DNA of 64,000 bases, from contig JAQQAR010000062.1 of the NCBI GenBank assembly GCA_028532765.1, positions 1 to 64,000 on the forward strand. Direction: 5' to 3'. Shown piece after piece: positions 16,691 to 25,796 of this stretch (position 1 is its first letter; the number at the start of each line of letters is the position of its first letter). A program made the translations under genes and the position numbers. This stretch comes from Sphaerochaetaceae bacterium (GTDB taxonomy: Bacteria; Spirochaetota; Spirochaetia; Sphaerochaetales; Sphaerochaetaceae). Under the pieces are notes generated by a model. It did no database searches. It was not told the origin of the DNA and was given only the letters and a program-made list of their open reading frames with translations.

Positions 16691-18772
16691 ATGAGCGTTG
16701 TCAGCAATGATTTGAGGAATGTCGCCATCATCGGCCACAACGACACCGGGAAAACCACGTTGGTGGAGCAATTGTTATTTTATGCCAATGTGATTTCCCG
16801 GGCAGAGAATGTCTCCAGTGGAAAGACCGTAAGCGATTACACGGATGAGGAAATTTCCCATAAGATTTCCATTCATGCTTCCCTCGCCTCCCTGGGATGG
16901 GAAGGAAAAACCCTGAACATCATCGATACCCCGGGAACTGCAGGGTTCATCGGTGAGACCATCTGCGGATTTAGATCATGCGAATCAGCAGTAATGGTTG
17001 TTGACGCACGTGATGGAGCACAGATTGAGACAATCAAGCTCTGGCGTCACCTTGATCAACGCAATAAACCACGGGCGGTGTTCATCAACAAGATGGACAG
17101 AGACCGTGCAGACTATACACAAGTACTCGAGAACCTTCGAGAGACATTCAAAGCCAACTTTGTCCCCATTGTCATTCCCATCGGAAGCGGCAAGGATTTC
17201 AAGGGTGTCATCAATCTGATTGAAGACAAAGCCTATATGGTGGGCGATGATGGGAAAGAGAAAGAGGCTGAGATCCCTTCGGATTTGAAGGAGTTCGAGG
17301 AACAATATCACAACGACCTGGTGGAGAATGCCGCTGAGGGAGCTGATGATCTCATCGAAAAGTATTTTGAGGAAGGAACCCTCTCCAGTGAGGATATCAG
17401 GCGTGGACTACGTGAAGGCATGGATGATAACCGGGTCATCCCAGTATTCTGTGGTGTCGCTGAGCAAGGAAGCGGAATGATCAGCTTGCTCAATTTCATC
17501 AGGAACAACTTCCCCAAACCAATCGGCAAATTCGATTGGATCGTCAACAAAGATGGTAGTGAGTCTGAATTTGCCATCACAGAGGAAGGACCAGCAGCAG
17601 CAGTGGTCTTCAAGACAACCATCGACCAGTTCAGCGGAAAATTGAGCTTCCTGAAAGTGCTTAGGGGTACCATCAAGGGAGATACAGAACTGTACAATCC
17701 GCATCTCAACAGAAAAGAACGCTCTGGCAAGGTCTACCGGCTTGTCGGCAAAAAACTTATCGAAACAGAAAGGTTGGTCGCAGGAGATATCGGAGTCATT
17801 GCAAAAAGCAACATCGCCTCCACCAATTCAACCTTGGTGGAAGGGAGTGATACGAAGTTCCAGTTCAAACCACTCGCCTTCCCGCAGCCTATCTACAGCC
17901 TTGCGATCAGTGCAGAGGACAAGAAGAGCGAAGTGAAGATGAACGAATCACTTCACAAGGTCACCGAAGAGGATCTGACCTTCCTGATCAAGTACAATGA
18001 GGAGACCAAGGAAAACGTGGTTGCCGGTATGGGGGAACTGCACCTTAACATGATCCTCGACAAGGTACGGGAAAAGCAGAAGGTCAATATCATCACCAAG
18101 CTTCCCAGGGTGGCATACCGAGAGACCATAACAAAGAAAAGCGGTATCGCTGAGTACTCACACAAGAAGCAGAGTGGTGGCCATGGTCAGTATGCACGTG
18201 TCCTGATTGAGATTGAACCTTTGGAAAGGGGTGCCTACTACTCCTTCACCAATGCAATCAAGGGTGGTTCAGTCAGCAAGGGATATATCCCCGGTATTGA
18301 GAAGGGATTGCATGAGCTGATGGAAGAAGGCTATCTTGCCGGCTATCCAATGATGGATATCGGCATCACCCTTGTCGATGGAAAGGAGCACCCGGTAGAT
18401 TCCAGTGAAATGGCATTCAAACTCGCTGCAAAGGGAGCAATGAAAATTGCCGTGGACAAGGCCAAACCTGTCCTACTTGAACCTATCATGCTTCTTAGTG
18501 TATATATAGAGAATGATTATCTGGGCGATATCCTTTCTGACCTGAGCAGCAAACGTGGACGGGTACTTGGTCAGGAAGATATGGGAAATCTGCAGATGGT
18601 GAAAGCCCAAGTGCCTCAATCAGAACTACTCAACTATGCAATCGACCTGAAGTCGATGACCAGTGGTACGGGAAGTTTTGAAATGGAGTTCGACCATTAC
18701 GAGCCTCTCAGTGGAAAACTGGCTGATGAGGTAATCAAGGCCTACAAAGATTCCTTAGCGGAAGAGGAGTAG
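16691..18772 (+). CDS. EF-G-like GTPase with altered G motifs
   Basis: Translational GTPase homologue of 693 aa with EF-G domain order I-V. The GTPase site departs from EF-G: P-loop is GHNDTGKT, the switch I RGITI is HKISI, and switch II DTPGH is DTPGT, so the catalytic His is missing, while NKMD (about 131) is kept. These changes are typical of the EF-G-like subfamily of unclear role (Thermus EF-G-2 type), in which GTP hydrolysis may be slow or serve another function. The tip of domain IV and the GTGSFEMEFDHYE end are conserved. ATG 16691 has AGGAGG upstream; the frame is open for 25 codons before it without a better start. Confidence 0.85.
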   Translation: MSVVSNDLRNVAIIGHNDTGKTTLVEQLLFYANVISRAENVSSGKTVSDYTDEEISHKISIHASLASLGWEGKTLNIIDTPGTAGFIGETICGFRSCESAVMVVDARDGAQIETIKLWRHLDQRNKPRAVFINKMDRDRADYTQVLENLRETFKANFVPIVIPIGSGKDFKGVINLIEDKAYMVGDDGKEKEAEIPSDLKEFEEQYHNDLVENAAEGADDLIEKYFEEGTLSSEDIRRGLREGMDDNRVIPVFCGVAEQGSGMISLLNFIRNNFPKPIGKFDWIVNKDGSESEFAITEEGPAAAVVFKTTIDQFSGKLSFLKVLRGTIKGDTELYNPHLNRKERSGKVYRLVGKKLIETERLVAGDIGVIAKSNIASTNSTLVEGSDTKFQFKPLAFPQPIYSLAISAEDKKSEVKMNESLHKVTEEDLTFLIKYNEETKENVVAGMGELHLNMILDKVREKQKVNIITKLPRVAYRETITKKSGIAEYSHKKQSGGHGQYARVLIEIEPLERGAYYSFTNAIKGGSVSKGYIPGIEKGLHELMEEGYLAGYPMMDIGITLVDGKEHPVDSSEMAFKLAAKGAMKIAVDKAKPVLLEPIMLLSVYIENDYLGDILSDLSSKRGRVLGQEDMGNLQMVKAQVPQSELLNYAIDLKSMTSGTGSFEMEFDHYEPLSGKLADEVIKAYKDSLAEEE

Positions 18773-18831
18773 GTGGTGGACAATCAGATTATTGCTTTTC
18801 TGATTGCTTGAGAGTGAATTTGTGGAACCTT

Positions 18832-18863
18832 GGAAGGGAGCATGCGGCGGCAGGCTCCCTTCC
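18832..18863. terminator. Hairpin between convergent fusA-like and trmB genes
   Basis: A perfect 10-bp stem (18832-18841 with 18854-18863) with a 12-nt loop. A second perfect 8-bp hairpin lies just upstream (18781-18788 with 18799-18806). Neither is followed by a good T-run, so termination here may be weak or factor-assisted. Confidence 0.4.
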
Positions 18864-18869
18864 CTCATC

Positions 18870-19607
18870 TCAGCGTTTTTCCACCCAAACCTCGTTGATC
18901 GGATGGGACTTTGCAAGCCCCTTCTCTTCAAAACGTGTGGTATCCCGCCAAGGGACAGGCGGAGCAAATCCCCCGTGGGGATTCTCCAGAGATGGTGTGT
19001 TGTCAAACACTTCAAGCATCTGGTGGGCATACTCTTCCCAGTCCGTGACACAGTAGATATACCCCCCTTGTACCAGTTTGCTTGCAAGCAATGAGGCAAA
19101 AGGCTGTTGGATGAGCCGTCGTTTCTGCTGACGTTTCTTCGGCCATGGGTCAGGAAAGAAAATATGGAATCCTGCAACGCTGTTATCTGGAATCATGGAG
19201 CGAAGCACCTCCACTGCGTCGAAACGCATCAGACGCACATTGTCCAACCCTTCCCGCCCAACGACATCCAAGAGCTTGGTGAAGCCAGAGAGGAATACCT
19301 CCAATCCAAGGTAATTGAACTGGTTTCGCTCCTTGGCAATACGGCTGGTGGCACTCCCCATGCCAAAACCAATCTCAATAACCAAGGGGTTTTCGTTCCC
19401 ATACACCTGGGAGTAGTCCAAAAATTCCTGACGAAACGGGATTCCATAGGTTGCGTAATAGCGCTTGACTGCCTCAACCTGGAAGGTCTTCAAATAGCAC
19501 CCTCTGAGCACGTAGCTCTTCACTGGACGCCTGGCCCCTTCCCTTCTGCTCTCCACCCACTGCAACTCAGGAATATCCTGGAAGATTGTATCTTGCGTAA
19601 CCTGCAT
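18870..19607 (-). CDS. trmB: tRNA (guanine-N7-)-methyltransferase
   Basis: Cytosolic SAM-dependent enzyme of 245 aa that forms m7G46 in tRNA variable loops. The SAM-binding motif is IEIGFGMGSA (about 76-85), and the TrmB signature FFPDPWPKKRQQKRRL (about 150-165) is intact, followed by TDWEEYA near the C-terminus. An N-terminal basic extension of about 60 residues precedes the core. ATG 19607 has TAGGAG upstream. It starts 8 nt after the mfd stop, so it is the second gene of an mfd-trmB operon. Confidence 0.93.
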   Translation of the reverse strand: MQVTQDTIFQDIPELQWVESRREGARRPVKSYVLRGCYLKTFQVEAVKRYYATYGIPFRQEFLDYSQVYGNENPLVIEIGFGMGSATSRIAKERNQFNYLGLEVFLSGFTKLLDVVGREGLDNVRLMRFDAVEVLRSMIPDNSVAGFHIFFPDPWPKKRQQKRRLIQQPFASLLASKLVQGGYIYCVTDWEEYAHQMLEVFDNTPSLENPHGGFAPPVPWRDTTRFEEKGLAKSHPINEVWVEKR

Positions 19608-19615
19608 GCAAACTC

Positions 19616-22600
19616 CTACAGCAACCGCTGCAACTTCTCCATCAGGAACACGGCCTTGTCCTTGAGGGAGACTGCGTCAGTCTTCATATACATAATATTC
19701 ATCTTTCTCATATCCAACCACACACGTTTATTGCTCAAGGCAATAAGATTCATCACCTTGTTCACATTCAGGTCTGCAACCTTTCCAAACTCAATGGTGA
19801 CCACCCCCCTGCGGTCTGTCAAATGGATGATTGACAGTTTACGGCAGATGATCTTGATCTGTGCAATATACAGGAGATTGGCAACCTCCTCTGGAGGCGG
19901 CCCGAAGCGGTCACTAAGCTCGCTGCTCAAGGAGTGCAACTGTTCCTCATTGTTTATGGAGGCTATCTTTCGATAGATATCGAACTTCACCGAAGGGGCC
20001 TTGATATAGGTGTCGGGAATAAATCCTGTGTAATCAAGTTCGAGGAATACTTCCTTATCCTCCTCTTTCAACCCTTCCTTCCTTAGATCCCGGATTGCCT
20101 CATCCAGGATTCGGATATACATATCAAGACCAACCGAGGAGAGCTGTCCGCTCTGCTCACGGCCAAGGAGATTCCCGGTTCCCCTGATCTCCATATCCTT
20201 CATAGCTACCTTGAACCCAGAACCGAGTTCTGTATGTTCACTGATGATCTTGAGCCGTTTCACTGCAATCTCACTGAGTGCGCTCCCCTGGGGATAGAAG
20301 AGGAAGGCATAGGCCTGACGGTCATTACGCCCCACCCTTCCCCTGAGCTGGTAGAGCTGACTCAGTCCATATCGATCAGCCCGGTCGATGATCATGGTAT
20401 TTACGTTGGGAATATCGATACCGTTCTCAATGATGGTGGTAGAGACCAAAACCTGGATCCCCTCATGGACAAAGCGCCTCATGGTATCTTCCAGTTTTCG
20501 GCTGTCCATCTGCCCATGAGCACTCTCAATGATCAAATCCGGCAACAAGGTCGTCAGTTGCTGGACCACCTCATCAAGGCTTTCAATCCTATTATGCAGG
20601 AAGAAGACCTGACCACCCCTATCCACTTCCTCCCTGATAGCCCGCACAATCACATCCTGGTCGTACTCACCGATATGTGTCTCAATGGGGCGGCGGGCGA
20701 TGGGAGGGGTTGCCAGCAGTGACATGTCCCTTATTTTCAGGAGTGACATGTAGAGGGTTCTCGGAATGGGAGTGGCACTGAGGGAGAGCGAATCAATGCT
20801 GTTCCTCAATACCTTGATACGCTCCTTGTCCTTGACACCGAAACGCTGTTCCTCGTCAACGATCAGGAGGCCAAGATCGCGATACATGATATCCTTCTGC
20901 AGAATACGATGCGTGCCGAACAGTACATCAACCTTTCCTTCAGCAACACTGAGCAAGGTTGCTTTCTGGTCTTTCTTGGGTACGATCCTGGAGAGCTGGG
21001 CACAACGAACAGGGAAACTCCCCAACCTGCTGACAAAGTTCTGGTAATGTTGCTCTGCAAGGATGGTGGTAGGGGCCAGAAACGCAACCTGCTTTCCTCC
21101 CATGACCGCCTTGAAGGCAGCGCGGAAGGCAATCTCGGTTTTCCCGTAGCCAACATCCCCACAAACCAGGCGGTCCATGACCATCGGCCTCTCCATATCA
21201 TCCTTGATATCCTCGATACAGGAGAGCTGGTCAGCAGTCTCATCGAAGGGAAAGGTTGCCTCGAACTGCAGTTGCCAATCGGTGTCCTTGGGAAAAGCAA
21301 ATCCTGGGCTGTTCTGTCGCTTCGCATAGAGCGTTATCAGATGCTTTGCAAGGTCCTCGGCTTTTTTGCGTGCCTTGGCTTTCTTGTTCTCCCAACTGAT
21401 GCCACCAAGCTTATCCAGTTTGGGGGTCCCCCCATCGCTTCCGATGTAGCGCTGGACCAGGTTTGCCTGTTCAATGGGAACATAGAGCATCTCACTGTCG
21501 GCATATGCAATCTTGATGAAATCACGTTCACGGTCAAAACTGGAAACACGGTCAATCTTGACAAATTTACCCACCCCGTAGTTCACGTGGACTACATAGT
21601 CTCCCTCATTCAGATCAACAAATGAGTCCAGAGGGGTCGACTGGGTATGTTGCAGGGTCTTTACCACCTGCCTTCTTCGTCCAAATATCTCGTGCTCACA
21701 GATGGCGATAATCTTTGTACTGGGAAGGGAGAATCCTCCTGAGAGTTCCATCCTCTCGTAGGAGAGGAAGGAGAAAGCGCTGAGCATCTGGCTCAGTCGT
21801 TGAAGCTGCAACTGGTTCTCTGCAAAGATGGTCACCTTCCAACCCTGCTTCTCAAAACTCTTGAGATCTTCCTTGAGCAAGGTAAAGTTCCCGAAGTAGG
21901 AACGGGGGCCCTCGATATCGAACTTGAAGGCACCAGGGGATTGTCCTGCAAGATCCATTACGGTGATTGAATACCGGCAGGAGCTCTGGAAGAGAGGAAA
22001 ATCGAGCAACAATTCATCCGGTTTGAGCGCATCACGGTCTTCCAGGAAAGCTTGCCGGTAGAGTGACTTTGCCTCTAACTGCAAGCTATGGAAGCTGGTA
22101 GCAAGACGCTTGTCCCCGATAAAGCAGAACAGGTCATCGTCATCGAGGTACCCGTTGATCGAGGAGGTGATAAGCTTATCGGTTGCATCCACCAAGGATA
22201 AGGTGAAATGATCTATCGAGGATTGTGTTTCCTGTGTGATGGGATCAAAACTGCTGATCTTGCCCACCTGATCCCAATCAGCATAGATCCTGAAAGGATG
22301 GTCACTCTCATAGGGGAAAATATCCATGACCTCCCCTCTCAGGCTGAATTCACCGATTGCATTGGTTGAGACGGTGTTGATATAACCGGCCCGTGAGAGT
22401 TGCTCTGCGATGCTGGTACTGTCAAAAGCTCCTCCAACCCTGACCGATAGGGATGAGGCTGAAAGGGTTTCAGGACTGACCAAGGGGCCTACAAAAGCCC
22501 TCAGGTGGGTTACGATCATCCCATGACGCATCTCAGTGATGGAAGTCAGTCGATTGAGCTGTTCATACTCAACATTGTCCCCACTGAACGGGGTATAGAG

Positions 22601-22897
22601 CTTTCTCCCATTGCTGGGAAGATAGACTGTCTTGAGTTCATTGCTGTAGGGTGCATCCTGATTATGGGAGACACCACTATCCTTGAGCAGGTCCTTTGCA
22701 CTCTCCTCGGTTGGGCATATGACCCAGATACGGCCTTTATGCTTTCGTGAGATCATGCGAAGGAACTGGGCAAGGGGATACCCTTCCAACCCTTCCAGAT
22801 GCAGGTGTCGGGTGGTCGTGCCATACGCCTTGTAAGCGGTGCTGTTTTTGATATACGATTGGACAAGGGTTGAAATAGGTGTTTGCATAAGCGCCAT
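19616..22897 (-). CDS. mfd: Transcription-repair coupling factor
   Basis: DNA translocase of 1093 aa that removes stalled RNA polymerase and recruits UvrA. Domain order: UvrB-like N-terminus (about 1-400), RNA-polymerase-interacting CarD-like domain at NEGDYVVHVNYGVGKF (about 430), helicase motor with CGDVGYGKTE, VDEEQRFG, SATPIPRT and the QLRGRVGR end motif, then the TRCF C-terminal domain. This is slightly shorter than the usual 1130-1180. The start is not certain: ATG 22897 is nearest to the family N-terminus, ATG 22888 is an alternative, and neither has a clear ribosome-binding site. It diverges from the phosphatase gene at 22932. Confidence 0.95.
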   Translation of the reverse strand: MALMQTPISTLVQSYIKNSTAYKAYGTTTRHLHLEGLEGYPLAQFLRMISRKHKGRIWVICPTEESAKDLLKDSGVSHNQDAPYSNELKTVYLPSNGRKLYTPFSGDNVEYEQLNRLTSITEMRHGMIVTHLRAFVGPLVSPETLSASSLSVRVGGAFDSTSIAEQLSRAGYINTVSTNAIGEFSLRGEVMDIFPYESDHPFRIYADWDQVGKISSFDPITQETQSSIDHFTLSLVDATDKLITSSINGYLDDDDLFCFIGDKRLATSFHSLQLEAKSLYRQAFLEDRDALKPDELLLDFPLFQSSCRYSITVMDLAGQSPGAFKFDIEGPRSYFGNFTLLKEDLKSFEKQGWKVTIFAENQLQLQRLSQMLSAFSFLSYERMELSGGFSLPSTKIIAICEHEIFGRRRQVVKTLQHTQSTPLDSFVDLNEGDYVVHVNYGVGKFVKIDRVSSFDRERDFIKIAYADSEMLYVPIEQANLVQRYIGSDGGTPKLDKLGGISWENKKAKARKKAEDLAKHLITLYAKRQNSPGFAFPKDTDWQLQFEATFPFDETADQLSCIEDIKDDMERPMVMDRLVCGDVGYGKTEIAFRAAFKAVMGGKQVAFLAPTTILAEQHYQNFVSRLGSFPVRCAQLSRIVPKKDQKATLLSVAEGKVDVLFGTHRILQKDIMYRDLGLLIVDEEQRFGVKDKERIKVLRNSIDSLSLSATPIPRTLYMSLLKIRDMSLLATPPIARRPIETHIGEYDQDVIVRAIREEVDRGGQVFFLHNRIESLDEVVQQLTTLLPDLIIESAHGQMDSRKLEDTMRRFVHEGIQVLVSTTIIENGIDIPNVNTMIIDRADRYGLSQLYQLRGRVGRNDRQAYAFLFYPQGSALSEIAVKRLKIISEHTELGSGFKVAMKDMEIRGTGNLLGREQSGQLSSVGLDMYIRILDEAIRDLRKEGLKEEDKEVFLELDYTGFIPDTYIKAPSVKFDIYRKIASINNEEQLHSLSSELSDRFGPPPEEVANLLYIAQIKIICRKLSIIHLTDRRGVVTIEFGKVADLNVNKVMNLIALSNKRVWLDMRKMNIMYMKTDAVSLKDKAVFLMEKLQRLL

Positions 22898-22931
22898 TAC
22901 CCTATCATGAGCAAGAAGGTTATGCAAGATA

Positions 22932-23741
22932 ATGGAAAGCACACTTGATAAGAAAGCATTGGATACACTCGCGCTTGCCGTACAGGAAGCGGGGATGTAT
23001 GCCAAAGAGCAGCAACAACATATCAGCCGGTCGTACAAGAAGGATGGTTCGGTAATAACAGAGACGGACCTGGCAATCTCGAAGCGGATCATATCCGTGA
23101 TCGAGGAGCTCTTCCCCTCCTCCAACATCATTAGTGAGGAGACACTCACCCCATTCAGCGAGAGTGCTCCCTACACCTTTGTCCTGGACCCTATTGATGG
23201 CACTGATGTCTACTCCCAAGGACTCCCTTGCTGGGCTGTGGCATTGGGCATTCTCAACAAGGAAAGGGTGCCGGTCGGTGCCATGATCAGCGCCCCCCGC
23301 TGGGGAATCGGGGAGGATGATCTCTTCCTGCGACTCGACCCAGGCAAGGAGATCCTGATAAATGGGCAGCCATTGAATGTAGAAGGGGAAAAGGACTTCC
23401 CCCATCAGATCACCATGGGATCAAGCGGGCAGCGATTGATGGATTTCTCCCGGTATGAAGGGAAGATCAGGATTTTCGGTTCCTCAATCATCCATATGCT
23501 CAGCCCTGTTATCTATGAGCATATCCAGGGATGCGTAAACCAGAGTTGTTATGTTTGGGATGTAACCGCCAGCCACGCAGTTCTGCGCTCAGCTGGAATG
23601 CTGGTGGAGTATGTGGATGGAAAACCATTCATATACGATGATGACTTCCTTCTGCACCGAAGGCCTTTCTCTCCTTCCCTCTATGTAGGGACAAGGGCAT
23701 GCATCGACGCACTGAAGGTGGTACTTCCCCCTAAATGCTAG
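22932..23741 (+). CDS. Inositol-monophosphatase family phosphatase
   Basis: Mg2+-dependent phosphatase fold of 269 aa (IMPase/CysQ/FBPase family). Metal ligands are visible: the SEE pair (about 68-70), the DPIDGTD motif (about 90-96) and the second signature VWDVTASHAVLRSAG (about 205-219). The usual DPIDGTxNF reads DPIDGTDVYSQG, so its substrate may differ from inositol phosphate; phosphoadenosine phosphate (CysQ-like) or a sugar phosphate is possible. The gene diverges from mfd and its 3' end overlaps the next gene on the other strand by 11 nt. Confidence 0.82.
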   Translation: MESTLDKKALDTLALAVQEAGMYAKEQQQHISRSYKKDGSVITETDLAISKRIISVIEELFPSSNIISEETLTPFSESAPYTFVLDPIDGTDVYSQGLPCWAVALGILNKERVPVGAMISAPRWGIGEDDLFLRLDPGKEILINGQPLNVEGEKDFPHQITMGSSGQRLMDFSRYEGKIRIFGSSIIHMLSPVIYEHIQGCVNQSCYVWDVTASHAVLRSAGMLVEYVDGKPFIYDDDFLLHRRPFSPSLYVGTRACIDALKVVLPPKC

Positions 23742-24426
23742 GGGTGGGAATCTTATCCTTGTCGTACCAGAACCGGGCAAGATACATGAACGGGGTGTCC
23801 ATGACAGCCACCACCCACTTCAGCAGGTAGGTACTGATGACAATACCGGTCAGGACCTCGGTTGGATATACACCCCAGAATGCAATAAAAGTAAAGACCA
23901 AGGTATCGATAAGTTGGCTGACGATGGTGCTTAGGTTGTTTCTCAGCCAGAGCGTACGATTTCCCGGCCTTTTGCGTTTCCAATAATCAAAGGCCCATAT
24001 ATCGTGCAGATTGCTTATTACATAGGCTACCAGGGAACCGAAGGCGATGCGAGGCATCAGGCCAAAGACCAAGGAGAGCGATGAATGTGCAATATCCGAT
24101 GCAGCTGGCTCAAACAACAGTGCAACCTGCATGATGATTGTCATAGAAAGTAAGCTGAAGAAACCGATGGCAACCGCCTTCGCTGACTCCTTCTTGCCAT
24201 AGAGCTCACTGAGAATGTCTGTGGCCAGGAACCCGGTGGCATATACAATATTGCCCAACGTTGCATCCAGGCCGAAGAGCATCACATTCTTTGTCACCTG
24301 GATGTTTGCCACGATAACACTGATGGGTATCCAGATATAGAGTCCCAATTTCCCCCATAATCGAAAAGCGATGAGAATCATGACAAAGTTCAGAGCAAGC
24401 ATTACCATCCAGAAGAGTTCATTCAT
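23731..24426 (-). CDS. yhhQ: Queuosine precursor transporter (YhhQ/QPTR family)
   Basis: Membrane protein of 231 aa with about six helices, matching the vitamin-uptake VUT family whose characterised members import queuosine precursors (preQ0/preQ1). Characteristic features: FGLDATLGNIVYATGFLATD, an early helix with ELYGKK after it, and a central PRIAFGSLVAYVISNLHD segment, then STYLLKWVVAVMDTPFMYL. It is the last gene of a three-gene minus-strand operon, 6 nt after the NTPase gene. No preQ1 riboswitch is apparent because it has no leader of its own. Confidence 0.9.
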   Translation of the reverse strand: MNELFWMVMLALNFVMILIAFRLWGKLGLYIWIPISVIVANIQVTKNVMLFGLDATLGNIVYATGFLATDILSELYGKKESAKAVAIGFFSLLSMTIIMQVALLFEPAASDIAHSSLSLVFGLMPRIAFGSLVAYVISNLHDIWAFDYWKRKRPGNRTLWLRNNLSTIVSQLIDTLVFTFIAFWGVYPTEVLTGIVISTYLLKWVVAVMDTPFMYLARFWYDKDKIPTPSI

Positions 24427-24432
24427 AGCGTT

Positions 24433-24921
24433 TCATTCCTTATACCCGACATACGTGATTTCCACCCGCTCCTTGGGAATGGAAAAACAATTAAGCACCT
24501 CTTCTATGAACGGGATGCGTACTGCAGCGAAAATCTGCAGGCCAGGTGTTTCCAAGGCTTTCCTGAAGGAAACTGCAAGACCCTCTCCGGATATTTCCAA
24601 CTTCCCAATCTCATCAAAGATGGCTACTTGTGAACCGGGGAGGCTCTGTATTATCCGATTATTGATCCAATCAAAGGCTTGTTCATCCAGGTAAAACCTA
24701 CCAATACGCTTCCCTTGGCCGATGGGCATCTCAGAGAGTGCCAATCGCTCTTCTTGAGAGAAGAGGTCTTTGAGTCTATACACGGTTTTTTCGGGATTTG
24801 CAAGGGCAAGAACCCCACAGAGATGCATCTTCTGTGATCTACACTGCCTCACCAGTTGGACCAAGGACGTTGTCTTTCCTTGGTCACGTTCAGCAGCATG
24901 GATTGTCAGTCTAGCTTGCAC
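24433..24921 (-). CDS. THEP1-like nucleoside-triphosphatase
   Basis: P-loop NTPase of about 162 aa resembling the THEP1/NTPase_1 family. Walker A is AERDQGKT (about residues 10-17) and Walker B is VAIFDEIGKLE, the family's DEIGKxE signature. The C-terminal half has the alpha/beta pattern expected for the rest of the fold. A GTG start at 24921 is favoured: AAGGG lies 9 nt upstream and it places the P-loop near the N-terminus; ATG 24942 is the alternative and would overlap the upstream gene more. It overlaps the ACT-domain gene by 11 nt, so translation is coupled. Function in bacteria is not established. Confidence 0.7.
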   Translation of the reverse strand: MQARLTIHAAERDQGKTTSLVQLVRQCRSQKMHLCGVLALANPEKTVYRLKDLFSQEERLALSEMPIGQGKRIGRFYLDEQAFDWINNRIIQSLPGSQVAIFDEIGKLEISGEGLAVSFRKALETPGLQIFAAVRIPFIEEVLNCFSIPKERVEITYVGYKE

Positions 24922-25570
24922 GGAGGAACCCTTGCAGCACATCAAATGCTTTCATGGAGTCCTCTCGCTTGATTACAAAGGTCAACTCATTCATGGTGGA
25001 GACAATCTCAATGACGTTGATCTGTTCCCAGGCCAGATGACGTACTGCTTCATAGACAATACCAGGGGTTTGCAGGAAATCACCGGTAAATACCAGGGAA
25101 AGAGCAACCAGGTCATTCATCTGGTTGAGAATCTCCTCCCCTTCGGTCAACTCATCAACGAGGTAACGATATTTCTCGCTCACTGCCAGGGATACCTCAT
25201 GGCTTCCCAGAGTGATGTTGAGAAAATCACCTTTTTCGGTCGATATATTTCGATACAGAACCCCCAACTTACTGATGAAGTTGTCTTTTCTGATCAGGTT
25301 TACATCAAAGATATTGGTTTTCATGACAATTCCATACTCGACATTGCCATGATCGGTCTTTGCGCTCTCCCTCTTCAGCTCTTCTCCATAACGACGGAGG
25401 GCCATCACAATTGCACTGGCCTTGACCTCTTTGCCATAGGCCTTCTGCACATCATCCTGAATTGAGGAGGCATAGTTGCTGAATGAAAGAATGCCATTGA
25501 TCAACATCTCATGGATAAAGGGACTCTTGTCAACTATCCTTTTAACACAGCTACTCACTGATTCCGCCAT
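24911..25570 (-). CDS. ACT-domain protein, predicted metabolic regulator
   Basis: Soluble protein of 219 aa. The C-terminal 70 residues (about 145-215) have the beta-alpha-beta-beta-alpha pattern of an ACT domain: VALSLVFTGDFLQTPGIVY, then WEQINVIEIVSTMNELTFVIKREDSMKAFDVL. That resembles the ACT pair of aspartokinases, without the kinase. The N-terminal half has a possible winged-helix region (HEMLINGILSFSNYASSIQ...VMALRRYGEEL). ATG 25570 has GGAGG five nt upstream. It heads an operon with the NTPase and queuosine-precursor transporter. Ligand and target are unknown. Confidence 0.65.
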   Translation of the reverse strand: MAESVSSCVKRIVDKSPFIHEMLINGILSFSNYASSIQDDVQKAYGKEVKASAIVMALRRYGEELKRESAKTDHGNVEYGIVMKTNIFDVNLIRKDNFISKLGVLYRNISTEKGDFLNITLGSHEVSLAVSEKYRYLVDELTEGEEILNQMNDLVALSLVFTGDFLQTPGIVYEAVRHLAWEQINVIEIVSTMNELTFVIKREDSMKAFDVLQGFLRAS

Positions 25571-25680
25571 ACTATCCTCCAATATGTTATTATTATCACA
25601 GAATCGTTTTAATTACAACAAACAGAGCATAAATTAGCAGATTTTTATACAGACTCAGGAAACGTAAGATTTTACTGAAG

Positions 25681-25696
25681 AAACTACATATAGTGT
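25681..25696. promoter_or_regulatory. NrdR-box-like site upstream of nrdR
   Basis: AAACTACATATAGTGT matches 14 of 16 positions of the NrdR box consensus ACACWATATATWGTGT, with the right half perfect. A second, partial match (left half ACACTAT) begins at 25756 inside the predicted nrdR promoter. The surrounding 25571-25796 is AT-rich and otherwise shows no gene. Confidence 0.45.
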
Positions 25697-25745
25697 ACTC
25701 TTTTTCATATTAATTGAAATTGCTTGGACGCTAACCACTATTTCA

Positions 25746-25774
25746 TTGAAAATTTACACTATTGGTGATACATT
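25746..25774 (+). promoter_or_regulatory. Candidate nrdR promoter
   Basis: TTGAAA (25746-25751), 17-nt spacer, TACATT (25769-25774), just before AAAGGAG and the nrdR start. A half NrdR box lies in the spacer, consistent with autoregulation. Confidence 0.5.
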
Positions 25775-25796
25775 ATAGAGAGAAAGGAGTACACCA

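Noticed and set aside
19107..19976. 289-codon open frame on the plus strand over trmB and mfd
   Set aside because: Antisense shadow spanning two clear genes; composition is not protein-like.
20909..21625. 238-codon open frame opposite mfd
   Set aside because: Antisense to the mfd motor domain, no recognisable features.
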